Positions 35,103 through 46,656 of a stretch of DNA of 64,000 nt are shown piece after piece. How positions within the stretch are numbered: the first letter of the stretch is position 1; every line of letters starts with the position of its first letter. The stretch comes from Pythium myriotylum. Taxonomy: Eukaryota; Oomycota; Peronosporomycetes; Pythiales; Pythiaceae. The notes under the pieces were generated by a model that saw nothing but the letters and a program-made list of their open reading frames with translations, did not search any database and was not told where the DNA came from. The stretch spans positions 2,852,001 through 2,916,000 of the forward strand of contig JALJCQ010000013.1 in NCBI GenBank assembly GCA_023091665.1. The letters run 5' to 3'. The position numbers were made by a program, and so were the translations under genes.

Positions 35103-36131
35103 ATGGCCGACTTCGCGGACGTGCTGGCGCTGTTCGCGCCGACCGAGGACGTCAACGGCGTCGTCCAAACGCAGACTGACAAGACGGTCGTCGTGCTGCT
35201 GCACCGCGCGGACCGTGAGTACAAGACCAAACCATTCCTCAACACGCTCGCGTTCCTCTTTCGCGAGCGCACCGACTTGGTAGGATGTCCGTGGAGGATG
35301 GTGCGTGGCACTGGATCTAATCGTCTGTGCACCATAAGGTCCTCTACCAATCGCTCGTGAAAGACGCAGAGCCGAGTCTCTCGGTCTACAAGAATGGTGC
35401 AGCAGTGTTGACCGTGAATCCCAAGAGCTCTCCTCTCAAGGAGCGCATCCTTGCTTTGATTGAGCAGATCGGTTACAGTCCCGGTAAGCAAGTTTGAGAG
35501 TTTCACTGTCCGCCGGTTTCTCGTATCGCCTAACGCCGCGCGTGTTGTAGATTGCCCGGACGAGGCTTCGTTGATCCACTACTTTAACCCGGTGGATTAC
35601 AAGGAGCTGCTGGCAGATGTCGACGCCTACCTCAAGGGACAGCGTGATTACGTTTCGAACACGGCCAACGTGTCTTCTATCATTTGGCATGCTTTCCTCG
35701 ATGCCAAGCGTCCCATCAACTGGGCGGGTTTCTATTTTGCTCGCCCGCTCGTGAAGCCAATCGACGGATTTGACCATCTTCTCGTACTTGGTCCTTTCCA
35801 AGGTAAGAAGGCATGCCACACTATCTACTACGACTCCGGCGTGTGCGGCAAGGCCGCGCGTACCAAATCTGTGCAGCGCATTGCCGATGTCCATCTCTTC
35901 GAGGGCCACATCGCTTGCGACAGTGCGTCCGAGTCGGAGATCGTCGTCCCAGTGCTAAACGAAGCTGGTGACGTGATCGCCGTGCTTGACATGGACTGCC
36001 CGGAGAAGAATGGTTTCACCAAGGAGGACGAGCGACAGCTCGTGCACATCGCCGAGATTGTCGCCGAGCGGTCGGACTGGCACAACATGGCGCTGCCGTA
36101 CGAGAGTTCGGGCGAGAAGGTCTCGCACTAG
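35103..36131 (+). CDS. Free methionine-R-sulfoxide reductase (GAF) with thioredoxin-like N-terminal domain
   Basis: Three exons, 35103-35279, 35339-35483 and 35551-36131, give 300 aa. Introns are 59 nt (GTAGGA..TAAG) and 67 nt (GTAAGC..GTAG). The C-terminal about 190 residues match fRMsr, a GAF-fold enzyme reducing free Met-R-sulfoxide: AGFYFARP, GPFQGKKACHTIYYDSGVCG and FEGHIACDS. Three Cys lie near residues 196, 206 and 230; their spacing of 10 and 24 equals the family's catalytic and resolving cysteines. The extra about 107 N-terminal residues look thioredoxin-like (HRADREYKTKPFLNTLAFLF, and DAEPSLSVYKNGAAVL recalling PT..FYKNG) but lack CxxC. fRMsr uses thioredoxin as reductant, so the fusion is suggestive. 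Cytosolic: no targeting signal is seen. Confidence 0.87.
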
Positions 36132-36303
36132 AGACACCCAAATCGGATCCAATCGAGCCTTTCACACGTCACAGAGTCTCCGTTGTACTGTCTTATGATA
36201 CCCTCTGTTATATGATCTAGTCATTCCCTTTGACAGGATGTCGCTTCCTTTACTTTGGTGGGGAAGAGAAACTACTGTCGCCACGTCGGAGACCCGAGCG
36301 ACC

Positions 36304-38807
36304 ATGGCGTTCTTCCCGCGCTCGCGTGGCGGCCGCTGGCGCTGGCACGTGGCGATCGCCGTGTTCTGCGCCTTCTGCTGTCTCTCTGGCGCGGTTCTCG
36401 CGGCGGAACGGGCTCCAGAGACCCAGTACAGCGACCGCGAGACCGCGAATAAGAATGCGCAAGAGCACGACGACGCGGACAGGTCTCCGCGACAACCCAG
36501 TGAAGCGACGGCGCCGCGAGCAGCGGCAGAGTCGACCCACGACCCTGTAATGGTGTTCGAGCTCTCGACGAGCGATTACGACGGCGAGGTCGTCTGGGAT
36601 CGCTCGACCAGCGCACGAAAGACGCCGACGCTCGCCGAGCGCCAGGAATTCGTGCAGCGCATGCAGGCGACGCTGGACACGCTCTTGGCACGCTTCGAAG
36701 AGCAAGGCACGCATGTGCTCGAGGGCGAGCGACAGACGATCGAAGAGCTACGCGTGTTGATCGAAGAGGCCGCGCCACTCCTGACGTCCGAGCTGCTGCA
36801 GGAGCTGCCCGAGCTCTACGAACAGCTCGTGGACGCTCAGACGCTTGCCGAAGACATTCTGGAGGAGAGCGACGCTGACGTGCCGGCTGATGACAAGGAT
36901 GATGCGTTGATCAGCGATATTCAGCCCACAGACGCATTCCTCGACATCGAAGACCGCATCATTGATGAAGGGCTGCGATGGGAGAACGTCGTCGCGCTCG
37001 AAGAGCTCGCACGAGAGACGAACGATGTCTACGCCCATGAAACGCTCGCCTACATTGAATTGTTTGAACCCAACGCCACCCATAACCGAGACTTTTCGAG
37101 CGCGTTAACCCACCTTCGAGTCGCTGCAGATGCTCGCCGGGGCATCGCGAGCAGTCTGCTTGCCATGCTCAGTTTGATCGATTTCGGAGTCCCACGCAAT
37201 GAGTCACTCCCCGTGAATGACCGCCGCAAGATTGCTGAAGAGTTCCTGTTGGATCTTTCGCATTGGCAAGACTTCACCGCGTCGCTCGTGGTAGGCTACC
37301 GCATGCTCACCGGAGAAATGACTGGCGTATGGAAGCAGGACCGTTGCCAAAACGCCGTGCAGTACTACTACCGTTGTGCAGAGTCTAACGTCAATCAGAT
37401 TGCTGAGATGGGTGGGGAACGCTTTCACGACCTCGTGCGTTTGTCAGACGAGTTTGTTGCCCCGGGGACACTGAACGAGCAACTACACGATGATGCGGTT
37501 CAGCGGTACGAGTATTTTCGATCGATCGCGGCAAATCCAATGGATGAACAATGGCTAGAAGCCACAGAACGGCTAGGAGAGATGTACTTTTACGGTGATG
37601 ATGCTGCCGGTGTTCGTCAGGACTACGCTCGGGCGACGGAGCATTTTCGGCGGGCTGCGGAAGGCGGAGATCCGCTTGCCCAGGCCAACTATGGCATGAT
37701 GCTCGCTCAGGGCATCGGAACGAAGCAAGATAACATCACCGCACTGAGATACTTCGAGAAAGCTGCAGCTCAGGGCAATGGGTTTGCAATGCATGGAATC
37801 GGATTAATGTATCTGGCGGGGGGTGGCGTGCGAAAGAACGAAACCAGAGCATTCGAGTGGTTCCAGAAGGCTGTTGAGTTTGGGTACGTCGAAGCCAATA
37901 CCTATCTAGGTCTGGCATATCTTCACGGCCGCGGTGTTCCACGGAACGAGACGCTGGCTTTCGACTATTTCTCTGAGGCGGCGACAATGCAGTCAAGTCA
38001 GGCGCTATTCAATCTCGGGGTCATGTACTATCGTGGTGCAGGAACCAAACACTCTTGTCCTGATGCAGTTGAGCATTTTCGTCGGGTTGCGACTCAACCT
38101 GGGCTTCTCGCGGATTTACCCTTCTCGATGGAGAAGGCGTACGACTGCTATAAGCAAGGTGATTACCTGCGAGCATACCTGCAGTATCGTTTGCTCGCGG
38201 AAATCGGGTCAGAGGAGGCGCAAACGAACGCCGCATTTATGCTTGAGCAGTTTGGCGATAAGATCTTCGCGTTTTCCAGAAAAGCGTCGGATCTCAACGA
38301 CAATGACAACCATCTCTCGAGAGTTTGGATGGGTGAGCCGAAACACCCGCTCACAGAGGCCCTCGCACTATACGAGCGTGCAGCAGCATTGAACGATACT
38401 GAGGCGATACGAAAGACAGGAGCATGTCACTATGAAGGATGGGAAGACGTTTGCGAGAAAAATGCTACGAGAGCCATTGAGAAGTACGAAAGGGCTGCTC
38501 ACTTAGGAGATCCAGAGGCAGCTTTCAACTGTGGGGCAATGTATTCGACTGCAGATGGAGTGGAGCGTGATCTAGAGGCTGCAAAGGTGGGTCGCGTGCC
38601 TCTGCTTCATTGACAAACGTTTTCTAACGAACTGTTGCTTCTGATGATTAGCGCTTCTTCTCCATGTGCGCAGACGCAATGTTTCCTGAGAATGTGCCGT
38701 GCGCGTTGGCTCTGGGGGCTCTGAACTTGGCCCTCAGTGCGCGTGGCGTTATCACGAGCGTTGTCGCGCTGGCGCCGCAGCCCATACGGGCAATGATTTC
38801 GCTGTAG
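36304..38807 (+). CDS. SEL1L/HRD3-like protein of ER-associated degradation
   Basis: Two exons, 36304-38586 and 38652-38807, encode 812 aa. The intron is 65 nt (GTGGGT..TTAG), phase 0. The ATG at 36304 gives a signal peptide (MAFFPRSRGGRWRWHVAIAV then FCAFCCLSGAVLAAE). A charged linker precedes a run of Sel1-type helical repeats (PLAQANYGMMLAQGIGTKQD, AMHGIGLMYLAGGGVRKNET, ANTYLGLAYLHGRGVPRNET, ALFNLGVMYYRGAG). Another repeat block follows the DCYKQGDYLRAYLQYRLLAE segment. The last exon has a hydrophobic stretch (CALALGALNLALSARGVITS) that may be a C-terminal membrane anchor, as in SEL1L. Several NxT/NxS sequons (NET, NDT, NIT) suit a lumenal protein. HRD3/SEL1L brings misfolded glycoproteins to the HRD1 ligase. 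Length and layout fit. Confidence 0.82.
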
Positions 38808-39013
38808 TAACTTATTCAAGCAAACCAATGGAAAGTGGCGTCCTGGTTTTGGAATCGTTCTTGTGCGACAACAACCATTTGCTATGGGTCCAACGTACAT
38901 ATTACATGATACTAGGTGTGCTCGCTGTCCAACACGTGCAAACTCCATCTACCAATTGGAATCTAGGGACTACCACGCGGCAGTTCAGATATGAGCCGTC
39001 GAGCACAGCGGTC

Positions 39014-42000
39014 TCAAACGGTCTCATAGGACTTCCCTTGCCAAGATCGCTTCTTCTTCTTGATTCCTGTTGCCGTTGAGGATCGCAACGCAGCGTGATG
39101 ACGCTTCTTGGACTGCCACCACTTCCGGCACTCATCAAATACCAAGACTGTAGACGCGATCGAGCAAACGTAGAACAAGTCTCCAAGTGTGAGCGCCTCC
39201 GTCTGGAACGTAGCTTGCAGAGGAGGAAAGTAGATCACAAGTAATTGACCCATCTAGACACCAAACAAGACTGAGTGAGTGACAAGCAGATCGACAAAAG
39301 CGAGCATCGATCACATACCAGAGAGGCGCCGACTGCGTATGCAAAGAAAGTGTTTGATAAGATGCCAATTTCGAAAATGGACTTGTCGTCAGACCGACAA
39401 GAAAGAGCGTTGAACATGTCGAACATGACGAACGTTGTGAAGCTCATCGTCCGATCCCGTCTACTCACTGTTCCATCGACAGCAAGTTCTTTGTAGAAGA
39501 CGTACAATGTGCCACACACGATGAAGCAGGCAGAAGTCAGAATCCTCTTCATCATCTGACGAGTGATGATGTCAGCATCCTTAGAACGAGGACCTTCACG
39601 CATTATGTCTGGGTCAACAGGTTCAACTCCAAGGCTTTGGGCGGGTGGGCCATCCATAATAATGTTGATCCACAGAATTTGCATTGCGTTCAGTGGCGAA
39701 GGGAGGTTGAACAAAGTCGAAATTGCAATCAGGCACAGGGCCGAGATACTTGTGCTCAACTGGAAACGAAGGAAGTGTTTGATGTTGTGGTAGATCGACT
39801 TGCCTTCCTCCATGGCACAGAGGATCGTTGCGAAGTTATCGTCCAGCAGGATCATATCTGATGCTTCTTTCGAGACATCTGTACCGCTCGTTCCCATGGC
39901 AATGCCGATATCGGCAGCCTTCAAAGCGGGTGCATCGTTGACACCATCTCCTGTCATCGCTACTTGCAGCCCAGCTTCTTGTAGTGCGCGGACAATCTTG
40001 AGTTTGTGGCGAGGGCACGTGCGGTAGAATACTGCAGTCTTCAAGATGCGCTTCTCGAGCTCCATCATGTCCATGATTTCTAGTTCGGTGCCGGAGACGG
40101 CAAAATCCTCCGGGTTTTCTCCATCACCGTAGTGTTCAGAGGTGATGATCCCCACCTTGCTTGCGATTGCGATGGCTGTTTCCTTGGAATCACCAGTAAG
40201 CATTATAGTCCGAACGCCACTCGCGGAAAGGGCATGAATAGCCTTGTCCACTCCGGCACGAGGGGGGTCCGAGATACCGACGAGTCCAGAAAAAACCATT
40301 CCCCGATCCGAGTGCTCGCCAAACGACATCGCCAAGACACGGAGTCCACGCGATGCCATCTGGTTTGATTCGAGGTAGATGCGTTCACGGTCACTTGCCG
40401 TCATGTCCTTCAGCCGTCCACAATTGTCTTCGATCTTGTCACAACGCGCGAGGATCGCTTCAGTCATACCCTTGAGATACCACTTGCGAAACCCGTTGTG
40501 CTCGCAGCACACTGCCATCCACTTTTTGTCCGAGCTGAAGGGTACTTCGCTGACTCGACTGTGATGCTTCATGACTTCACTGTTGATTCCGATCTTTTGG
40601 GCGCACATCAACACTGCACCTTCGGTCGCTTGGCCAATCACTTCTCCATCCGTGATGGTCGCGTTGTTGCAAAGCGCGCCTGTGAGTAAGCAGTGATACA
40701 CATGCGGGTGCGTGGATTCGGTGACGGGTTCGCCCCTCATGGTGACATGGCTCACTGGTCCACTCGCTCCGAGTGGCGAGCTGCGCGGGACGGAGGGCCG
40801 TTTCCCGACTCCATTTACTTCTGCATACACGCTCTCGAAGGGGACAAATATCTCGATCACTTCCATCTTGTTGGTCGTGATGGTTCCAGTCTTGTCAGCA
40901 CAGATGACATTGATGCAACCGAGAGCCTCCACGGCCGGCAGTTTCTTCACGATAGCGTGGCGCTTGGCCATTTTCATCACACCAAAGGCCAAGGTAACTG
41001 TCACGCAGATGGGCAGACCTTCTGGGATAGCAGCCACAGCAAGTGACACACCAATCTGAAGCATCGTGAGGAGGCCTTTGCCTTGAAGAATGCCGATCAT
41101 ACAGATCACCGCGATGATTCCAATTGAGAACATGGATAGTTGCTTGCCGAGCGTGTCCATACTGTTCTGCAGAGGCGTCTTTCGGTCTTCAACCTTGTGC
41201 ATCACCTCAAAGACCAAACCGAACTCGGTCTTCGAGCCCGTACCGTAGACAACCGCGCGACCGCGGCCAGCGCGGACGAGCGTGCCCATGTAGATGATGT
41301 TCTTGCGCTCGGCGATCGGGTGGAGATGCGCGTTCTCGATTGCACTCGTGTGCTTGACGACGGGCATTGTCTCGCCCGTGAGGTTGGACTCGTCGACCTC
41401 AAGATCCACAGCTTCGATGAGTCGCGCATCGGCAGGGATGCGGTCGCCGACGTTGACCACGATGATATCGCCGGGCACAAGGTCTTTGGCGAAGATCTCA
41501 ACGGTCACGCCGTCGCGCACAGCATGGCATCGAGGCGGCACGAGCTCTTTAAGCGCCTCAAGCGTTTTCTCTGAGCGGTATTCCTGCACGAACGCGACCG
41601 TCACGACGATCGTGATGGCCACGGCGATGGAGATGGCGTCGTCCGTGTGGCCCATGCCGACCGAGATGACGCCCGAGCCCATGAGCAGCATGATGAGCGG
41701 ATCCTTGAACTGGCCGATGAACTTGGCGAGCATCGACTCCTCTTCCTCGGTCTCGAGTTCGTTGAAGCCGTACTCGCGCTGGCGCTCCTCCACGTCGAGC
41801 GCCGAGAGCCCGTAGTGCGGGTCCACGTCGAGCTCGCGCACAATGTCTTCGTGCGTGCGCGACGAGACGCGCAGCTTCTCGCCGCTGCCGCTGGTTTCGA
41901 CCATGACCACCGAGGTCGAGTCGGACGCGATCGAGCTCAGCGAGCCCGTCGAGGCCGTGCGCGAGGACAGTCGCGAGTCGTCCATGAGTAGCTCCTCAGC

Positions 42001-42078
42001 GGCGCCGAGATCGATCGAGTAGGTACGAGCGTCTCCTGCGAAGGTGACGAGAGAGCCCTTGGCGTCGGTGCTGAGCAT
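39014..42078 (-). CDS. Secretory-pathway Ca2+/Mn2+ P-type ATPase (PMR1/SPCA type)
   Basis: Two exons, 42078-39319 and 39253-39014, give 999 aa. The 65-nt intron has GTATGT..CTAG ends. The ATG at 42078 (MLSTDAKGSLVTF) is chosen; an upstream in-frame ATG at 42252 would add a low-complexity leader. Hallmarks: TGE as LTGETMPV, M4 IPEGLP, phosphorylation motif DKTGT near residue 391, hinge TGDGVNDAPALK, and M6 WINIIMDGPPAQSLGVEPVD, identical in form to PMR1/SPCA pumps rather than SERCA. The last exon (MGQLLVIYFPPLQATFQTEA) completes the SPCA C-terminus and ends in a basic tail. Such pumps load the Golgi with Ca2+ and Mn2+ for glycosylation and secretion. A Ser-rich cytosolic N-terminus precedes M1. 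Confidence 0.93.
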
Positions 42079-42249
42079 GCGGAGAGGCCTTTGGGCCGCG
42101 TGTTGTCGTGCGATTCGGGGGCGTGGGCTCGCGCCGGCGGGGGAAAGAGTGGCGTCGGCGGCCGCCGGAATCTCGCTCTTCCCACTGCCCAAAATGACGC
42201 AAGCGACACTGGCGAAAACCCCACACTGGCCTCTTGGGACTGTTGGCGG

Positions 42250-42370
42250 CATCGGATTGGTTGCTATTCCGGGCACGGACTCATTTTAAACCAATCAAAG
42301 CAATCGTTGACGGCTCCAACGCGTTTCGTGGTGTGGTGTACACCACGCAAGCTCCATTTTGCGCCAATCG
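42250..42370. promoter_or_regulatory. CCAAT boxes upstream of the Ca2+/Mn2+ ATPase
   Basis: Inverted ATTGG at 42256-42260, CCAATCA at 42291-42297 and CCAAT at 42364-42368 lie 170-290 bp upstream of the chosen ATPase start. No confident plus-strand gene follows, so these elements probably serve the ATPase. Confidence 0.45.
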
Positions 42371-44782
42371 CCATCGTGGATCTCGTCGGCGACCGCTCGA
42401 TGGGCAAAGATCGCCCATGGGATCTATGGCGTCGCCTCGGAAGCCGATCTTCTCGGCTGGGCAGTCGCCGATCAATGGACGCGGCCGACCCGAAGAAGAG
42501 AACGAGGCGATTCCTTCGAAATAAGAAGATCAGTGGTGGGGGTGGCTCGTGGGAAGCGTCGCTGTCGCCACGCCAAGCCGGCGTCCTTGGTGGTCTGGCA
42601 GCGTCGTCTCCGTCGAGCTGACTCAGTGCGAACCCGCAGCATTTGCACAGCGAAACGAGAGCGCAAGAGGACCGCGTGGGGGTGGGCAACCCGTTGAGAC
42701 TGCAAACGGTCGAGACGCGGCGAGTACTGTACGGATCGCGAGCGTGTGCGAGCCCGAGCGCCGTCGTCGCGCACCGGAGCGATCCGACGCCTTTCATGGA
42801 GTGTCGTGACTGTCGACGGCAATTGAGTTGAGGCCAGACCGAGCGCGTGAGACGGTGCACACCGATCCACCCTCTGAAAAAGAAGCGCAATGCGTTTCAT
42901 TGAGAGACCTTTGGGCCACCAACTCACGGGTCCAAGTGCGGAAGCACTGAGCGCTGTTGAGTGGGCGTGGCAGCGGTGCCGGCCGAGCAAGAGCACGGAC
43001 TTCTGAGTCGCCACTGGAGGCTTGGAATGTTGAAGTTCCCTTGTTCTTGTTTCAGTAATATGTGGTCCACATAGATATTGTCGAATGAATGTAGTGCGAT
43101 TCATTGAATTGGAGGTGCCGTTGGCTAACTGTATAATGTAATAACCGCATCAAGATGCCATGTTCACGTTGCAGGCTTGGATACTCCCAAAGTTGATACT
43201 ACTCGGCGCTGTCGCACTTAAAGGGCCACCTGAGGGCGGCGAGAAGCACCGAACTCTCGCTGCTATTGGTGCTGCGTTGAGTTATTTGGAATTGATGTAT
43301 CGATGACTTCGTGGAAATGAAGGAGACGTAACTGTTGCACTATACGAGTGACGTCCACGATCTCGTGCGGTTGCGTGCCGCCACAACGAGCCACTGGGAT
43401 GGATGGACGATGGTCTAGTTGGCCGTGGATCTAGCTGTTAGCGTTGTGGTGGTGCTCACTCTTTGGAGTTGGTCGCCTTTGTGCAAAGGTGCAATGGCGG
43501 CCGTTATCGACACCAAGAAGCCATGGGTGTGCTTGCTGTTGCGTGGTGGCGAGCACGGCTGCTACGTGGGCAGTGGACTGGCGGTTCTTCTGCGGACGGA
43601 CTTTGGTAGCTGCGCCGCGCACAGTCGCGCGTAGTCTTTCTCGCGTCGCTGTTCCTGCGGTTGGCAGCGCTTTCTCCAAAAGCGTCAAAAGCGAGAAGCG
43701 CGGGCTGTGTCGTGGGGTAAGCGGTCGATGACGGCGATGGCATTTGCGCCCCCAACGAGGACGAATCGAAAGCGAAGAGAGAAAGGGCACCAATCTCGGG
43801 CCCATGGTGGTTCTTTTCGATAGTGGCGGTCTTTCTATCTGTGTTCATGGTGCTTGGTGCTTGGGTCTTCTTGACTAACGCACCTCGTCGAAGTGAAGGC
43901 GAGCGAGTGCGCAGCTCGCTAAGTTCTCGCGTGTCGTCGTGGCGAATGGCGAATGGCGTTGTTGATGTTAGCGTTCGTGTGCTGGGCGTCGTGAGTGGGC
44001 CCGTCCGGCGTCTTGTTTGGGATGGGTTCCATGCAGTCAAGATAAGGGCTGCCAGGTCCTGATGTTGAAGTTATGAGCAGTTTTTCCGTGGATAGGTGAC
44101 AAGCCCAACGAGAGGATCAGCAAAAGCTAGTACGTCTGAATGCGGTTCTTCTCGATCTGAGCGTGGATGCCCGTGTCAAAGAGTCCCCCATCCTTTGAGA
44201 TGATGATGATAAAGTGTATTGAGTTCAGCTAGTGAATCCTACGAGAGGCCTCGTCAGTTTCCATCCATACAGAAACCCACGTCTCACCAATCAGCCAGCA
44301 GAACATCTTGTGGCTATGAGATATCTCAGCTCCTGGTATACACATGTCTCGATGGATCCGGGCAATACGGTGGGTCGAGATCGCCGAGATGCGTTTGTTG
44401 CACTCAGTTGGTCTCTCATGTCAGTTCGATTTTCCTCAGTCACCTCTCCGCCCCGTCTTTCACGAGCCAAACTCCGTCGTCCATCGGATGAAAGTGAAGC
44501 TATTTACACGATTGCGGGATGATGATGCTTCGACACAAGAAAGATAGCAGGGTCCCTTTTCCGATCCGAAATATCATTAGCAAAAACGAGTATTCAACGC
44601 AAATTAGAGAGCTGAGCGCTGTCTGACTGCAACAACAAGCCTCCGCTCCACCGCGGACTCCATGTCGCACAGCAGCCACTGTCCTAGCACATCGATCACA
44701 CTACCATCGCGCATCGATGCGACGGGCGAGCTCACTCGCGTGGTGTCTTCTCACAAGACACCATCAAGGAAAGAGAGTCTTC
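42371..44782. other. Gene-poor 2.4-kb interval
   Basis: I see no confident gene. A plus-strand frame from the ATG at 42426 gives only 32 codons, and one from 42478 gives 48 codons (MDAADPKKRTRRFLRNKK...); both are GC-driven and unsupported. Near 43.8 kb a G/T-rich stretch encodes a hydrophobic run, but it has no Met and overlaps a TTGGTGC-type repeat also seen at 47.9 kb. The interval downstream of 43.0 kb is AT-richer and unstructured. It ends just past the PAN-domain gene's stop. Confidence 0.5.
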
Positions 44783-45877
44783 TCACGCCGTCGTCCACAC
44801 CGACGCCGACGTCACACCAGGCTTGCTGACCGTCGCGCCCTTGCCGCTCTTGAGCCAGCACGTGCCGCCGTTCAGGTTGGACCACGAGAAGGCGTTGCAG
44901 CCCTGCACGCCGCGACAGATGCCACAGCAGTCGCTCGCGATCGCCGACGGACGACTCATGAGGTCGTTGCTGACAAAGTCGACGTCGTACTCCAGCGCGC
45001 AGGCACTCGACGGGTTGGGCAGCACCTGCGCCGAGACGACGCCGGTCTTGGCGGCCGTGGCTCCCTTGTAGCCCTTGAGGTAGCACGTGCCACCGCTCTG
45101 CGAGGTCCAGGAGAAGGCGACGCAGCCGACGACGGCGCGGCAGATATCGCAGCAGCCGGAGGCCGAGGCGCTCGGTCGGCTCGTGAGGTCGTTGCCGACG
45201 TAGTCGACGTTGGTCTCGAGCGGGTTGCAGCTCTGCGGTCCGACGTCCGGGTAGGCGAGCGCGGACTGGACGCCGGTCTTGGCGACCGTGTCGGTGCGCT
45301 TGGACTTGAGCCAGCACGATCCGCCGAGGTAGTCGGACCAGGAGTAGGCGCGGCAGCCGAGGAAGCTGCGACAGAGGTCGCAGCAGCCGCCGGGCGAGGC
45401 GCTGGAGACGCGCGCGAGGTCGTTGCCGACGTAGTCGAGGTTGCTCTGGAGCGCGCAGGTGGTGGCGGGTCCGTCGGAGAGCACGGCCGACTTGACGTTG
45501 GGGTTGACGACGATGTCGCCCTGCGCGGCCTTGAGCCAGCAGGTGCCGCCGTTGAGGTTGGACCAGGACCAGGCGCGGCAGCCGCTGGTGGCGGCGCAGG
45601 CGGCGCAGCACGAGTCGACGGGTCCTGGCACGTTGGCGATGTCGTTGCCGACGTAGTCGAAGCCGTTCTCGACGAGGCAGGAGGGCGTCGCGCGGGCGTC
45701 GGCGAGTGCGGCCTGGAAGTTGAGCGCCTCGGCGCGACGCAGCGTCGTGCCGGCGTGTGCTTGTCCGCTGAGATTGGCGGTGCTATCGGCGCTGGCGAGA
45801 GGAAGCGCGAGGGCGAGAGCGAGCGCTGGGACGGCGGCGACGATGGATCCGAGACGGAGAGCAGTGACCGAGAGCAT
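44783..45877 (-). CDS. Secreted protein with four PAN/Apple-type domains
   Basis: A single exon of 364 aa. A signal peptide (MLSVTALRLGSIVAAVPALA then LALALPLASA) is followed by a short linker and four tandem modules of about 74 residues, near 67-140, 141-215, 216-291 and 292-364. Each has the same Cys frame: a first Cys, a YVGND-like strand, CC..C motif (SCCAACAATSGC, GCCDLCRSFLGC, GCCDICRAVVGC, DCCGICRGVQGC), an A/FSW strand, then GGTCWLK or GGTCYLK. This is the PAN_4/Apple pattern of oomycete carbohydrate-binding proteins such as CBEL, but no CBM1 module is present. Extracellular glycan or protein binding is inferred. Close similarity among modules suggests recent internal duplication. Confidence 0.9.
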   Translation of the reverse strand: MLSVTALRLGSIVAAVPALALALALPLASADSTANLSGQAHAGTTLRRAEALNFQAALADARATPSCLVENGFDYVGNDIANVPGPVDSCCAACAATSGCRAWSWSNLNGGTCWLKAAQGDIVVNPNVKSAVLSDGPATTCALQSNLDYVGNDLARVSSASPGGCCDLCRSFLGCRAYSWSDYLGGSCWLKSKRTDTVAKTGVQSALAYPDVGPQSCNPLETNVDYVGNDLTSRPSASASGCCDICRAVVGCVAFSWTSQSGGTCYLKGYKGATAAKTGVVSAQVLPNPSSACALEYDVDFVSNDLMSRPSAIASDCCGICRGVQGCNAFSWSNLNGGTCWLKSGKGATVSKPGVTSASVWTTA

Positions 45878-46119
45878 GGTAGTTGGTGTGGCGGTGTCTT
45901 GGTGTTGTTGGGGGTTGGAGTGTGGTGTTGGGTAGGAAGCCGTGGGCTTGGGGGTGTCGTGGGAGTGACTTGTGCGTCGGCGAGCGAATCGAAGAGTGAG
46001 GAGTCGAGTGGGCGGAGCGGTGCCGAGGTTGGGAGGCGCAGCAGAACGAGAGGCAGATGAGGGACGGGCAGGTTGTGCTTGTCGGTCTCTGGCGCGTGAG
46101 ATGTGCGTTAGTGGGTGTC

Positions 46120-46180
46120 GTGTGTCGGTCGTCTCTTGGCGCTGGCTCGTGGGTGGTGGATGTGAGGCGGTCTGTGCTCT
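46120..46180 (+). repeat. Direct repeat A, copy 1
   Basis: About 60 bp beginning near GTGTCGGTCGTCTCTTGGCG and running through GGTGGTGGATGTGAGGCGGT. It matches 46388-46447 with only a few substitutions. Confidence 0.75.
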
Positions 46181-46387
46181 CTAGGGCGTGTTTAGATGCC
46201 TCTCTTTGTTTCTTTCTTGTGCCCAGCATCGTCTCTCTTCGGAGACAGCCACGAAGGCCCGCGACATCACCTGAGAAAATCGAACAATAGAGCGAACCGT
46301 GGAAATATCGAACAATGAAACCATCCAATCATTGATGACGACGCACTTTGATGACTGAAAACAACTCATGCACGACATAAAAGTGTA

Positions 46388-46447
46388 GTGTGTTGGTCGT
46401 CTCTTGGCGCTGGCTCGTGGGTGGTGGATGGGAGGCGGTCTATGCTG
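46388..46447 (+). repeat. Direct repeat A, copy 2
   Basis: About 60 bp beginning near GTGTTGGTCGTCTCTTGGCG and running through GGTGGTGGATGGGAGGCGGT. It lies about 270 bp after copy 1 and directly before the CT microsatellite. Confidence 0.75.
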
Positions 46448-46464
46448 TCGTGTGCAAGATTCCT

Positions 46465-46490
46465 CTTTCTACGTCTCTCTCTCTTTCTAC

Positions 46491-46530
<40 letters not shown>
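46465..46530 (+). repeat. CT microsatellite
   Basis: Two units of TTTCTACGTCTCTCTCTC lead into an uninterrupted (CT)n run at about 46492-46528. Confidence 0.9.
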
Positions 46531-46531
<1 letters not shown>

Positions 46532-46656
46532 ATCGTCGAGGAGGCATTCTCTCGATTATCCGTCCTCATCCGTCATTTTCGATGCTTGGGTAGTTCCATG
46601 GTTCTATATTTCCGTATTGTTCGATATTCTCAGCTGAGTCGCAGGCACCGGACCCA

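Noticed and set aside
42091..42621. 176-codon plus-strand frame upstream of the ATPase
   Set aside because: It overlaps the ATPase 5' region, starts outside any ATG context and shows no conserved feature; GC-driven.
43504..44040. 178-codon minus-strand frame
   Set aside because: Ser/Thr/Arg-rich low-information sequence without a domain, with several alternative frames of similar quality.
43718..44062. Hydrophobic frame near 43.8 kb (possible membrane protein with upstream exon)
   Set aside because: The hydrophobic run comes from a TTGGTGC-type G/T-rich repeat, has no usable Met, and needs a speculative exon join.
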